Source: Glebionis coronaria (Eukaryota > Streptophyta > Magnoliopsida > Asterales > Asteraceae). From it: a stretch of DNA of 64,000 nt. The notes under the pieces were generated by a model. The model was not told the origin of the DNA, did no database searches, and worked only from the letters and a program-made list of their open reading frames with translations. Position numbers and translations under genes: made by a program. Position 1 is the stretch's first letter. Each line of letters starts with the position of its first letter. Below, piece by piece: positions 11,511 to 22,559 of the stretch. The stretch covers positions 517,956,274-518,020,273 of the forward strand of contig CM046878.1 in assembly GCA_025667525.1 (NCBI GenBank), read 5' to 3'.

Positions 11511-12530
11511 CCGACGAGTCTCCATCAATCCAAGATCAGCCTATTGTGTCAGAATTTCCTGATGTCTTTCCTAATAAACTTTCGGGCATACCACCTGTTC
11601 GTGAAGTCGAGTTTGGAATTGAGCTCATCCCAGGTGCAGAGCCAATTTCCAAAGCTCCTTATCGCATGGCTCCTATAGAGCTTAAAGAACTAAAAGATCA
11701 GCTGCAAGAACTTCTGGAACGAGGTTTCATCCGTCCCAGTGCATCGCCATGGGGTGTACCGGTACTTTTCGTATAGAAGAAAGACGGCAGCATACATTTG
11801 CATATAGACTATCGTGAGCTGAACAAGATCACGATCAGGAATCGTTATCCTTTGCCGCGAATATATGACATGTTCGATCAAATTCAGGGCACCAAGTATT
11901 TCTCCAAAATCGATCTGAGGTCCGGCTATCATCAGTTATGGGTTAAAGAGCAGGATATCTCTAAGACTGCTTTCCGTACACGTTGTGGGCACTACGAGTT
12001 CGTAGTCATGCCATTCGGACTCACAAATGCACCACCAGTCTTCATGGATTTAATGAACCGCGTCTTCCATGAGTTTCTGGACAAATTCGTTATCGTGTTC
12101 ATTGATGACATCCTGATTTTCTCCAAATCCAAGGAGGAACATGAGGAACACCTTCGTATAGTCTTGCAGATTCTTCGTCAGAAGCAGCTGTATGCCAAGT
12201 TCTCCAAGTGTGAGTTCTAGTTAAGAAAGGTGGCATTTCTGGGCCATATTGTATCTGCAGAAGGGATCACCATGGATCCTACAAAGGTCGAAGCTATCAC
12301 CAAATGGCCGAGACCTACATCTGCAACTAAGGTCAGACGTTTTCTGGGTTTAGCTGGCTACTACCGCAGGTTTGTAGAGAACTTTTCACGGTTAGCCTTA
12401 CCTTTGACTAAGTTGATGAGGAAAGGAGAGAAATTCATCTGGACGGAAGAACAAGAGAAGAGCTTTGAAGATCTTAAGCAGAAGTTAGTGACTGCACCTA
12501 TTCTTACTCTCCCATCTGGCTGAGGTGGAT
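11447..12530 (+). pseudogene. Tekay-like gypsy reverse transcriptase with in-frame stops
   Basis: All main RT blocks are present in one frame. They are the entry segment with 'EFPDVFPNKLSGIPPVREVEF', '[21 protein letters not shown]', '[13 protein letters not shown]', '[12 protein letters not shown]', the catalytic '[13 protein letters not shown]' with the YxDD-equivalent IDD, and '[11 protein letters not shown]' plus '[12 protein letters not shown]' of the thumb/connection. The domain is broken by stops at 11774 (TAG), 12218 (TAG) and 12521 (TGA), but no frame change is needed. The enzyme would copy element RNA into DNA in the cytoplasmic particle. In this copy it cannot be made whole. Confidence 0.9.
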
Positions 12531-12870
12531 TTCAGATCTATAGTGACGCTTCAGGAAAGGGTTTAGGCTACATTCCCATGCAACATGGGAAGGTTATTGC
12601 ATACGCATCACGACAACTGAAACCTTATGAAGAAAACTATCCTACTCACGATTTGGAGCTTGCAGTAGTTGTTTTCGCATTGAAGATCTGGAGACATTAT
12701 TTATATGGTGAATCATGTGACATATTCACCAACCACAATAGTCTCAAGTACATCTTCACCTAGAAGGAACTGAACATGAGACAAAGGAGATGGTTAGAGC
12801 TATTGAAGGACTACGACACCAACATTCAATACCATCCTGGTAAGGCGAATGTGGTGGCAGATGCTCTAAG
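12531..12870 (+). pseudogene. Tekay-like gypsy RNase H
   Basis: The frame continues directly from RT. '[15 protein letters not shown]' carries the first catalytic Asp, '[23 protein letters not shown]' carries the Glu region, and '[19 protein letters not shown]' matches the third block, with Asn where Asp (TDH) is usual. That substitution, together with the stop at 12761, suggests inactivity. The family role is removal of RNA from the RNA-DNA hybrid during replication. Confidence 0.85.
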
Positions 12871-14422
12871 TAGAAGGTCAGGTATGATCGCTGGCATCTG
12901 GATTGCAAAGGAGATCATCCGTGACCTAGAGATGACTGATATTGAGTTTTGTGTACGAGGACAACACGGTTACTGGGCTAATCTTAGAGTGGAACCAAAA
13001 TTACATTCTAGGATCAAGGAAGCTCAGAAGGAAGATGGTGAGATTTGGGCTATCATTCAGAACCTCGATCAGCAAATGGAATTTCGTGTTGATGATGACG
13101 GTATCTTATGGCAGGGTACTAGACTAGTGGTTCCTGATGACTCTACGCTCAGGGAAGTTGTGCTGACTGAAGCTCACAGCTCTCCATTTACCATACATCC
13201 TGGTTCTACCAAGATGTACCACGACATCAAGCAGCATTTTTGGTGGAGTGGTATGAAGCAGGATGTTGCCACCTTCGTTTCTAAATGTATGATCTGCCAG
13301 CAGGTTAAGATCGAACACCAACGAGCTAGTAGGTTACTACAACCACTAGATATTCTAACATGGAAGTGGGAAAAAATAGCCATGGATTTTGTTACTGGTC
13401 TTCCTGTGACTCAAAGGAAGAACGACGCTATCTGGATTATTGTTGATAGGTTGACTAAATCTGCTCATTTTCTGCCGATCCACAAGGAGCATTCGGTCAG
13501 CAAATTGGCAGACACTTTTTAGAAGGAGATCATGAGACTGCATGGTACTCCATCAGAAATCATCTCTGACAGAGATCCCTGTTTCACATCACGTTTCTGA
13601 CAGAGTCTGCAGAAAGCTTGGGCCACCAGACTCAAGCTCAGCACTACCTTTCATCCTCAGACCGACGGATAGTCGGAACGTACCATTCAGACATAGGAAG
13701 ACATACTGCGGGCGTGTGCTCTAGAGTGGTCAGGAAGCTGGGATGATTATATCTATCTAGTAGAGTTTGCATACAACAACAACTGGCACGCTAGCATCGA
13801 GTGTGATCCTTTTTAGATGTTGTATGGTAGGAAGTGTCGCGCCCCAATCTGTTGGGATCAGGTGGGCGAACGACTGTTTGAGGGTCCAGAGATGATTGAG
13901 GTGACCAATGAGAAGGTCGTTGTCGCCAAGGCGAAGCTTCAGGAAGCTCATGCTCGCCAGAAGAGCTATGCTGATAAACGCCGTAGAGATGTATCTTTAA
14001 ACGTAGGTGATCACGTTTTCCTCAAGGTATCACCCGCACGAGGAGTTAAACGTTTTGGAATCAGAGGGAAGCTCGGTCCTCGCTTCATTGGACCGTTCGA
14101 CATCATAGAACGCGTTGGTGAAGTGTCATATCGTTTAGTGTTACCGCCTCAGCTATCACACGTTCACAACGTGTTCCATGTGTCCTTACTCAGAGGATAC
14201 AATTATCACCCAGTCCATGTAGTCCAGTATCCGCTTGATCAGATTCGAGAGGATCTTTCATATGTCGAAGAACCCGAGAGAGTTCTTGAACGACAAGATC
14301 GTGTCATGCGGAGGAAGACGATTCCTTTCGTCAAAATCCTCTGGAGGTATCATCTTGAGCGGGAAGCCACTTGGGAGACGGAGGAGTCTATACGGGCTTC
14401 TTACCCTCATTTCCAGTTCTGA
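12871..14422 (+). pseudogene. Tekay-like gypsy integrase with chromodomain-like tail
   Basis: The zinc-binding HHCC domain lies at about 13195-13310 ('HPGSTKMYHDIKQHFWW', 'CMICQQVK'). The DDE core follows with 'MDFVTGLP', 'HGTPSEIISDRD', 'FHPQTDG' and 'EFAYNN'. The C-terminal half (13817-14422) is open, with 'GEVSYRLVLPPQLSHVHNVFHVSLLR' and a terminal 'EREATWETEESIRASYPHF' that resembles the chromodomain end of chromoviral integrases. Stops interrupt it at 13520, 13598, 13670, 13694 and 13814 while the frame is kept. The natural stop is at 14420-14422. The lineage call (Tekay/Del chromovirus) rests on the integrase tail and general similarity. Confidence 0.88.
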
Positions 14423-14478
14423 TTCGGGTATGTTTCTTTCAGTTTATGTTTTCTCTAATCGAGGACGAATTGTTCTTT

Positions 14479-14492
14479 TAGAGGGGAAGAGT
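14479..14492 (+). other. Polypurine tract of the Tekay-like element
   Basis: The run TAGAGGGGAAGAG lies directly upstream of the LTR start TGTAAAACCC at 14493, the usual arrangement for a plus-strand primer. Confidence 0.7.
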
Positions 14493-17075
14493 TGTAAAAC
14501 CCGCATTAAAATACCATGAACAATACACATGAACAGTGAACATACAAAAATACGGTAAAATTAAAACTTTCTATTTATAATATAATTCACGTGTCATGAT
14601 ATTTAATAACATGTAATTACGTATATATTATAAATGTGTTAAGTCCATGACATATAAAATCCACAATTATTAAACATGAACGATCACGTAAATATTTAAC
14701 TTAATAAAAGCTTCGGGTTTTCCCTTGTGGGCCTCATATGCCGCGGCTAGAGATAAAGAAAGGAGAAAGATGGGCCTTTGGCCCATGAACCATTAAAAAC
14801 TCATGTCAAGTAAAAACACAAGAAACTTTTATCAGAATATTAGGTTACAGAAAAAAAATAAAGAACCCTGCCTCCTTCTCTCTTCCTTGCCGCCGGCTAC
14901 CATTAACCCAAAGGGGTGTTCAGGACGAAATTTGCTAGTTGATTTTTGTGTGTACGTGTTCGTGATTAAAACCTTTTCTTCCACGAGTTCGGTATAATCA
15001 AACAATCCTTTTCTTTTTAATTCTTATATGAATTCATGATTATTATTTAATTAATCTTAAAAACAAATCAAGAAACATGTGGGATTAATTAAAAACATGA
15101 ATTAAGGGGGTGTTTGGTGTTGCTTTATTCGACCGAGCACCAAACCGAGAGCAATGAAGCTGTCGGTGGTGTTTGTTTTGCCCAGCCGAGACCTTAAGGT
15201 CTCGGTGTGGGATTCGTTTGGTTCGGACGCAGGCCAGGGGACCCGACCGCGAGTCGGGGGTGTGTGTTTTGGTTTGATTTCGTGTCAAACGAGACCCATA
15301 GGGTCTCGGTGAGACTCTTAGTGAAAAAACAGTGGGAACCGAACGAACAAGAACAGTGGGAACCGGTGTGAACCGGGCTTGACAGTGGCAGTCGTGGCTC
15401 GACAGTGGGAACCGAGGGCCACCAGTGGCAACCGAATAGCTGGTCTAACCACTGGTAGGGCTGTTTGGCTCGGCTTATTAGTGACACACGGGTTCGGCTC
15501 GGGTAAATTTTAAAACACGGGTTCGGGTTCGGGAAATATTAAAATCAGAAAATTAATATTTCATGTATAACCTAAAGTATTTTACTTAGCTTAAATTAAT
15601 TAACATGTATTTTTAATTAAATTCTTATAACATATAGTTTAATTAATTAACCAAGTTATCTAATTAATAAATTATTACCTTTAAATCATGACTTGTATTT
15701 ACTAATTAAACTTTACTTATTATTAATAATCTAGCTTATTTCTAATTATGGAAACTTACTATTTTGGAAACTTTCTATTTTTAGAAACTTACTATTTATG
15801 GAAACCTGCTATTTTTAGAAAGTTATTTAGTATTACATTACAAGTATTATAATACACTAGTACTTGCATAATACACTACAGAATATCAGTATAACTACAG
15901 ATAACACAGTAAAACACTAAAACATGACATAATAAGTATAACAAGCTAATAACATACAGAACCAGTAAAACACATGTAATTCAGACAACTTATACATGTT
16001 CCCATTCTTATGTAGTATTATCCGTCAAGGCGGAGTAGGTTATTCAGCGTTTCCGTTAGCTTCTACTTGACATAAGGTACGGATTTTCCGTCCTTCAGTA
16101 AGGACAACCTCTTCCTTTATTAGGATTTTCCGTATGTAGCCAACTGTTTTCCCTAGTAGTTACAGATTAAATACTTATGTTTTATTACTTACCTTAGCCA
16201 TATACATGCATGACCAGTTTCACCTAGTTATGGATGTACCATAACCATAACACTAGAGGCACCAGTGTTATGACTTCACCACGGCGGAGTGATAGCTCAT
16301 GGCGTCCCTTCAGTTATTTGGCCATTATTATATTATTATTATTATCATGTGGGGCGTATGGGTGCATCCTAGGTTCAGTTTCAGTCAGGATTTCATGGTG
16401 AATGTGGTGTGTGCCTTGCATCCTTCACAAGGAGCTGAACCCTCCTATCCATTACCATTTAATTAGATGCATCCCCTCTAATTTGCATGACGAGGTCACC
16501 CCTCCAAGTATTCATGCACGTTGTTGACCTCATGACCTATATTGGCTTTTGGTATATAAAACTAATACAGATTTTCATAAGTAACATAAGCTATGTTTTC
16601 AGAACTAAAACCAGTAAACATGACATACATCTAGGTTTCCCAGGACTTATTCATTTCCGCTACAATTCATGCTTTACATGCTTTATATGCTTTCATTCCT
16701 TTACGTCTTTATGCTATGCTATATATCCGTGCACTGAGCGTTATGCTCTGCCGTTTTCCATTTCCATGTTCCCAAACGGCAGGTACCCAAGGTCGCAAGT
16801 AGGATCTCCAGAGTATGTGCATTCGGATGGAAGCTATCCAGCCTCTTTTACCTTATGCATTTATTCCTACTTTTCATACTTTACTTCTTTTGGAAATTGT
16901 TTAGTCCTTTCATTTACAGTACTTAATATTGCTTGTGTGTGAGTTACTTAGACTACCGATGTTTGATTCTGGTATTTCTATTTATGGTCATGAATGTTTA
17001 GACATTTACCTTGCATGCTTTGATGACACGCCATATATTACTGTAGCATTCCATCTTAACAAATGGGGTGTTACA
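14493..17075 (+). repeat. 3' LTR of the Tekay-like element (2583 bp)
   Basis: It begins TGTAAAACCCGCAT after the polypurine tract and ends ATGGGGTGTTACA. The same start, end and many internal blocks recur in the LTR at 59056-63937. Shared blocks include the GGTCTCGG palindromes, the AGAAACTT..CTATTTTT repeats, 'CATGCATGACCAGTTTCACCTAG' in part, 'GTGGGGCGTATGGGTGCATCCTAG' in part, and 'ACTACCGATGTTTGATTC'. This fixes both ends. ORFs inside (16487-16942, 16929-17207) are chance frames. Confidence 0.88.
15186..15205. repeat. Perfect 20-bp palindrome in the Tekay-like LTR
   Basis: CCGAGACCTTAAGGTCTCGG reads the same on both strands. A related arrangement (GAGACCC ATA GGGTCTC) follows at about 15290-15307. 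The other copy of this LTR has CCGAGACC..GGTCTCGG at 59894-59913 with a different centre, so the arms are conserved while the middle is not. Confidence 0.85.
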
Positions 17076-18129
17076 GAGATAGTTGATATTGAAAAGGTGG
17101 CACTTTGCTCCAGGCTGCGATCACTAAAACCGAAAGTGCATAAATCGAGTGTAGAGCCAAGAGATCAATCAACTCTCGTTAGGATACATTCCACGACAAA
17201 CACTTGATGTTCATCATTTAGAACACAGTGATGAAGAAGATAGTCCTACGCTATATCCTTGAGATATTGCCAGAACACTTAGAGTGATACTATTTAGTGT
17301 TCACAATGATGAGCGAAAATCTTCCAGTTTTAACATCAAATAGCACTGCGGTAAGTCATGTGTAAGGTTCTTTATGATGAACATGTGTAAAACTGGAAAG
17401 AAATAGTGGTTTTATTCTTAAATTCAAACTCGTTCCAGGTTTCTACGCAATATCTTTATGATCTTGCCAGAACATTCAGAGTGACGCTCTTTAGTATTCA
17501 CAATGACGAATGGAAATGCTTCCAGTGTCAACCTCAAACAACACTACGGTAGGTGACTTGCGATATTCTTTATGAATCAAGCTTGTGTCAACTGGAAAGC
17601 AAAAATGGTGGAATTCTTTATGAATTATAGTTGTTCCAGGATTTTAATTAACTAGGTAAACGCATACTCATGCCTGAAGACATATCCCAGAATCAAGAAA
17701 GCTAAAGACTTCTGCAGCTTTGATATTCAAAATCATCATTAAAAGATAGTATAGAGGAATAGCATATCTTCAAAAGAGATTGTTAGCAAGCTTTCAAGAT
17801 TGTGACCAACAAGAATGAATCAATCATTTATTTGAAGATCTCAATATTAAAGATTAATAATCTCTATAAATCCTCGCATTTCATAGAGGATTGACCTCTT
17901 GATGAAGGAGATGTTAGTCTTAAAATACTGTGTCAATCAAGAATGATTCGGTCACAGGTTTGAAGATCTTAAGATTAAAGACAAAGTCAAAAGACAACGA
18001 CAAAGGCTCAAAGATCACAGCATGAAGGAATAATTCTACTATTAAACGTTCATGTCTCATATATAGAGAGATTAACAATCTCTATAAATCTCCAAATGAC
18101 GTAGAGGAATGACCTCTCATTGGGGGAAA
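17076..18129 (+). repeat. Diverged tandem modules of unknown origin
   Basis: No coding frame is convincing. Two copies of a unit of about 197 bp run from about 17250 to 17640; TTGCCAGAACA recurs at 17267 and 17464, with matching 'TTCACAATGA' and 'AACTGGAAAG' blocks. After these, a second module recurs at about 17780, 17908 and 18130. It contains 'GTTAGTCT.AAAATA', 'CAAGAATGA' and an 'AATCTCTATAAATC..ATAGAGGA.TGACCTCT' block. The second module resembles repeated 3' ends of a retroelement, with purine-rich segments just before GTTAG. Confidence 0.6.
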
Positions 18130-18500
18130 TTGTTAGTCTCAAAATATTGAGTCGAACAAGAATGAGTCGGCCATTGGAACGTTGTACTATGTAATAGGTT
18201 AGTCGGGAATCACGGGCTTGACTTTAAGCTATAAAGTTCACGTTTAAGGACCTAAAACCCAAAAGGAAAGCCTGGCCCATCTAAGCTAAGCCCATATGCC
18301 ACATGTAGGTTTAGACTATAAATACAACACTCCTAGCATGTTAGGAGGGTGTTGGTTCATTTGTTTTTCTCTTTCTAGAAATCTAATATCACAAAGTTTC
18401 CAACCATTCTCTCTAACTTCTCTCTATTTTCTCTCTCTAAAATCTCCATCTATTTTCTATCTATTTTTCTATAAATCAACCATGGTGAAGTGAGTAATTT
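18130..18500 (+). repeat. Possible copia-type LTR fragment
   Basis: TGTTAGTCTCAAAATATTGA follows a purine-rich GGGGGAAAT, as an LTR follows a polypurine tract. A TATA box (TATAAATAC, about 18317) lies 190 bp in, followed by a pyrimidine-rich TCTCTC leader. I cannot find the right end or a paired LTR. It could be a 3' LTR fragment or a solo LTR. Confidence 0.35.
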
Positions 18501-18935
18501 ATAGTGATAACAACTTAGAAAGTAAAATCGACAGTTGGCTAAGAAAGTAGATAAATCAACAAACTTCTAGAAGGAATGTAAGGCGATATTTTCATTATAT
18601 GGTCCCCTTTATCACACCTTTTGCCTATCCAGTAGAAGAAATCGGCAACTGGTCTGCTGACTCATAATTATCTGATAACGAGTAACGAATGTTGTTGAAA
18701 AGATCCCCGTCAAGACATCACCATTTGAGGAAACCAAACTACACATTGTTAAAAAATATGTCGAACCTACCTCCTATTTCATTCCATGTAAGGCTAGCAA
18801 AGCACGTGGAAGAGGTATAAATCCACGAAAATATGGATAGTTTGACGCATGTTAGGATCAATCAAACTTTACTAAAAGAGATAAGACAACGTGATAACTA
18901 TCATCGACAAATTTAGAAGTTGATTGATAAAAACC
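18501..18935 (+). pseudogene. Decayed gypsy polyprotein fragment, left part
   Basis: Short translated patches are readable but stop codons are frequent. The patches look like the gag-protease junction of a gypsy element and continue, after the copia insertion, at 32543. The call depends on that right part, which is clearer. Confidence 0.35.
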
Positions 18936-19442
18936 TGTTGATCCCAAACTTAGATCGATTAGCTTTGTATTATCGAGATAAATCAAGAGTAATACGTAGA
19001 GAAACTTTGTTGTTATGAACAATCCAAGTGTTATGCGGAATTAACACTTAGAATAAAGAACAAGCAAACAGATAAACCAAACTTTCACTTTAGATTAATA
19101 ATCAAACTTGCTTTTCAATGAAAGTTGTGAAAACTGAATAATGTATATGTATTGAACTACAAAACCTACGACCTCCTTTTATAACATAAGGAGTCGCGTA
19201 CAAAGGATAACCTATCAACTATTCTAGGTAAAGATAAATATAGAAAATACAATGTTGAGCATATCTTTACTTCAAATATTAAACGTGGTGACTAAGTATT
19301 CCTATCAGTGGTTGGACTTCTTCTTGTCCGTGCTTGAATATTTCTTGTCAGTGCTTGATCTGTCAGCGCTTCATTTCCACTTGTCAGCGTCTAATTTCCT
19401 TTTGTCAACGTCTGAGTGACTTAGCACATTTTATTCCCAACA
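18936..19442 (-). repeat. 3' LTR of the copia element
   Basis: On the plus strand it runs TGTTGATCCC to TTATTCCCAACA, so on the element's own strand it starts TGTTGGGAATAA and ends in CA. It pairs over its full 507 bp with 32036-32542. It carries a run of GTCAGCG-type motifs between about 19305 and 19425. Confidence 0.95.
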
Positions 19443-19457
19443 ATCCTCCCCTAAACT
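19443..19457 (-). other. Polypurine tract of the copia element
   Basis: On the minus strand the sequence just before the 3' LTR is purine-rich (TTTAGGGGAGGAT). It adjoins the LTR start directly. Confidence 0.75.
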
Positions 19458-19720
19458 TGATATCTACTCTAGCAATCAAGTTTCTAAATAAAAATAAGTA
19501 CAAGGAGGATTCTTACAAATACTAATTACTTATTAATTAGATAGTAAACAAATCTAATCAAATCCTTGCTAACATCACTAGTATAATCCACTTCTAGCTA
19601 TGTAGACACCATCTTCTTCAAGACATTCTTGGACATAGGATATTGAGCATCAACAAGAAGATACTCTGAAAACTTTGTAGTGCTTAGATGGTAAACACCA
19701 GCAGCTGAATGTAGACGCCA

Positions 19721-22536
19721 TTATAACCCACTGATATCATCCAGATCTGACCATACTGGATCTGCTTCATCTGGTGTAATCATTCTTTTGAATGCAGTCC
19801 AGATCTTTATTCCATTTGCTGAAGTAGGTGCTTCAGCCTCATACTTGGTCTTCATCAGATTCCAAAGATCTACCAAGTCTTCTCTATCCATGCTTGCAAA
19901 TAGGAGATCAAGGTAGTAAAAGTATGTACCTTCTTGCCATACCTGGTGATCATCCAAAACCCACTTGCATCTTCTTCATAATTAACTATTGGGTTTCTGA
20001 AATCCAAGGGTACCACCTCTGTAATATCTGAAGCCTCTAATGGTGAAAGCTTTATGCTCTTTCTGATCACTGCTTCACTAGGATTCAACTTGTCAAGAAC
20101 TAGAAATTCAATGGGAATTCCATTCTTCACTGGCCTTGGCATGATAGAAGCCCTCTTGATCTGCATATTCTCCTCAATCTCTTCTCTCCTTTCAGCTGAG
20201 AGAAGCCTCATAGTATTCTCCTTACAAACTCTTACCCAAATTAGATAAGCATGAAAATCAAATTCTTCAAAAGATAGCTTCCTTAACCTTTCATAGGTCC
20301 ATCCACCTTGATGACATATAAGTAGCATAAAGTACAACTCCCTTCTATCCCTTTTGAGTTCAGAAAGCACCTTGCTAGCCTTGTGCTTCAAAATTACCAT
20401 GCAATCTTCCTAAACTCTCAACAATATCGCCAAACCCCAAATTTTTCCTGTAATAGACATATCTGGATTCTTCTCAATGGTAGACTCCCATGCAAAATAC
20501 ATTTCTGTCACTTCAGGCATGTCAAAATCTACCTTCATTTTCAACTCTCTCTCAGCCTTTCCTTGGCTATTTCATCCTCCCCATACTCTAACCTCTCTGG
20601 CTCCTCAATAATCATTACACTAGAATCAGAGCTCTCATCACCATCACTACCATCCTTAGTCTTTTCTGTGGTAGTCCAATCCTGTTCTTGCAATTGTGCA
20701 GCCAAAACTGAATCAAAATGTACCTGGGCTGCATTCTTTGGTACCTCAACTTCTTCCAAGATCCCTTTACCCTTGTCTTTTGCTCCAATTGTTGGTAAAG
20801 TCATGGTTGGCACCTGTGTAGCAACATCCCTAATGATAACTGGTGGTTGGGATACACCAATCATACCTGTAGGTCTGTAAGTGCTTGCTTTGCTCTTGAC
20901 AGCACTCAAACTCTGAACGTCAGCGGTTGACTTTGTAGCTTGTTCCATCATCTCTAAAAATGATAACTTCTTTGGAGTGATCAATGAAACATCAAGAACA
21001 GGATTCTCCTTAAAACTACTCAATGCTTCAGCAATCTCCACCTGTTTACTTTCAAAAGAACCACCTTCTCTGAGTCCTTGTCACTCAAGTTGAATGGCTC
21101 TGTTGGTGCATCCTCCCCTTTGTAAGAAGCCTCCCCTGATGAGAGGACTCTTGCCTGCCTCCTCCTAGCATTGGCAGCTTCCAAAACTACTATCCTCTCC
21201 CTCAATGTATTGAGTTCAAGGCCTTGACATGTGACAACTTTTACAAGGTCTGGATTTTGCTTTTGCAAGCTAATGCAAACCGCCGTTAATTCTAAAAGTG
21301 TATAAGGTTCCAATCTGCCCTCCTCTATGATGGGAATTGACCTCCCAAAAGAGATTCATCGGGCATGGATGGGGTCTTAATGATGTTGGGACTGTCTTGA
21401 CCTGCTACTAAGCTAGAGTCAATAGTCCCAGCCCCACCCATGTTACCAACCACACTTGTGGTGGTGGTTCTCTCTGCTACATTGCTAGGACCACCAGAGG
21501 AGAACACTCCAGCAGTCCTTTGGTGTTTTTCAAACCTAAAATCGGGTTGTTCAGAAGAGGAAGTGGATCGAGGGCCTATTTAGGTGTGAGGGGGTGTTTG
21601 GGTGTCTGGTAAAATGGTCTCAGCGTTTGGATTGGATGTGTCAGCGCCCACATTTTGAGTGTCAACGCCTGATGGTTGAGGGTCAATGTCCATGTGTTGG
21701 GGTGATGGGAGATGTTCTGGTAGTGGTTTTGGTTGTGGTTGAGGTTGAGGTTGTGCTACTGCCTCAATGACAACAAGCATGGCAGGGGTGAGTGGTAAGT
21801 CCCTATATGGTGGTGAATTAATATTCCCAAAAACCGTTTTCTTTTGAACAGGGACCTCATAAAAATGGTCATGGGCCCTATTGTAGTATCCTTGCATATC
21901 AAACACCATTTGTAAAAACCTAGGGTGAGCAAGAGTCATCTTGTTACCCTTGTTATGACACATGCCATCAAAAATCAATTTTGAAAAATTATATCTTTGC
22001 CCAGTTTCAATACAAACAATGACACTACCGATTAAACGGTTGATTTCATTGAATGAAGAGCATTTGGGACTCAAACATTGTAGGATGACATGTATAAGGA
22101 ACTTCCAAGATGGGGGAAACTGTTGTTTGGTATATTTATTTAAATGACCCACTGGGGGCAAAACATAACCCAAAGCTTGGAGTCTTAACTCTAGCTCTGC
22201 TAGGGACAGGGTAGTTATACCATCAGCATCATCAAGATGCAAAGCTTGGCGAACCAAAGCTTCAATAACCACCCATGGAGCCCCATGAATAGTAGCAGTC
22301 AATGTAATCACTCCATTAACTGTTCTATAACTGACAGTGTTCCAAAACTGCTTAATGTGTGTGATCGGGACGAGAGGAGTATGTGAAAGTGCATACCTCA
22401 AAGGAGAAGCATTCAAATACCAAATCATCTGAGTGTATTGGGGATGCATAGTATTATCAACCTCCAAGTAAGCCACCATGTTGTGTTGGCTTCTAAAACC
22501 CAATTCCACTTGAGCAGGTTTAAACTTTGGTGCCAT
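19721..22536 (-). pseudogene. Extra 3' ORF downstream of RNase H (retroelement ORF of unknown role)
   Basis: This is a broken gene of about 900 codons, sense to the element. Pieces lie at 22536-21580 (318 codons, starts MAPKFKPAQVELGF), 21507-21325, 21313-21020, 21041-20541, 20400-19870 and 19957-19721. The first piece has blocks 'HNMVAYL', 'HIKQFWNTV', 'SWKFLIHVILQCLSPK', 'GQRYNFSKLIFDGM' and 'PRFLQMVFD', followed by a Pro/Gln-rich tail. This pattern resembles the ORF that follows RNase H in many Asteraceae copia elements, which I recall being mislabelled in databases as a xylulose kinase. The middle part is Ser/acid-rich and the last part is Trp/Tyr-rich. It occupies the env position of SIRE-type elements, but I see no signal peptide or transmembrane span. 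Function unknown. Confidence 0.7.
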
Positions 22537-22559
22537 GAAGATTGATTATAGAAATCTGT

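Noticed and set aside
16487..17207. ORFs of 151 and 92 codons
   Set aside because: They lie inside or across the end of the Tekay-like LTR, and the matching LTR at 59-64 kb does not keep them open.
18490..18520. Right end of the LTR starting at 18130
   Set aside because: ATCAACCA followed by TGGTGAAG is only a weak primer-binding-site match, so the LTR end was left open.
20054..20880. Plus-strand ORFs opposite the copia 3' ORF
   Set aside because: They mirror the minus-strand coding sequence and have no independent features.
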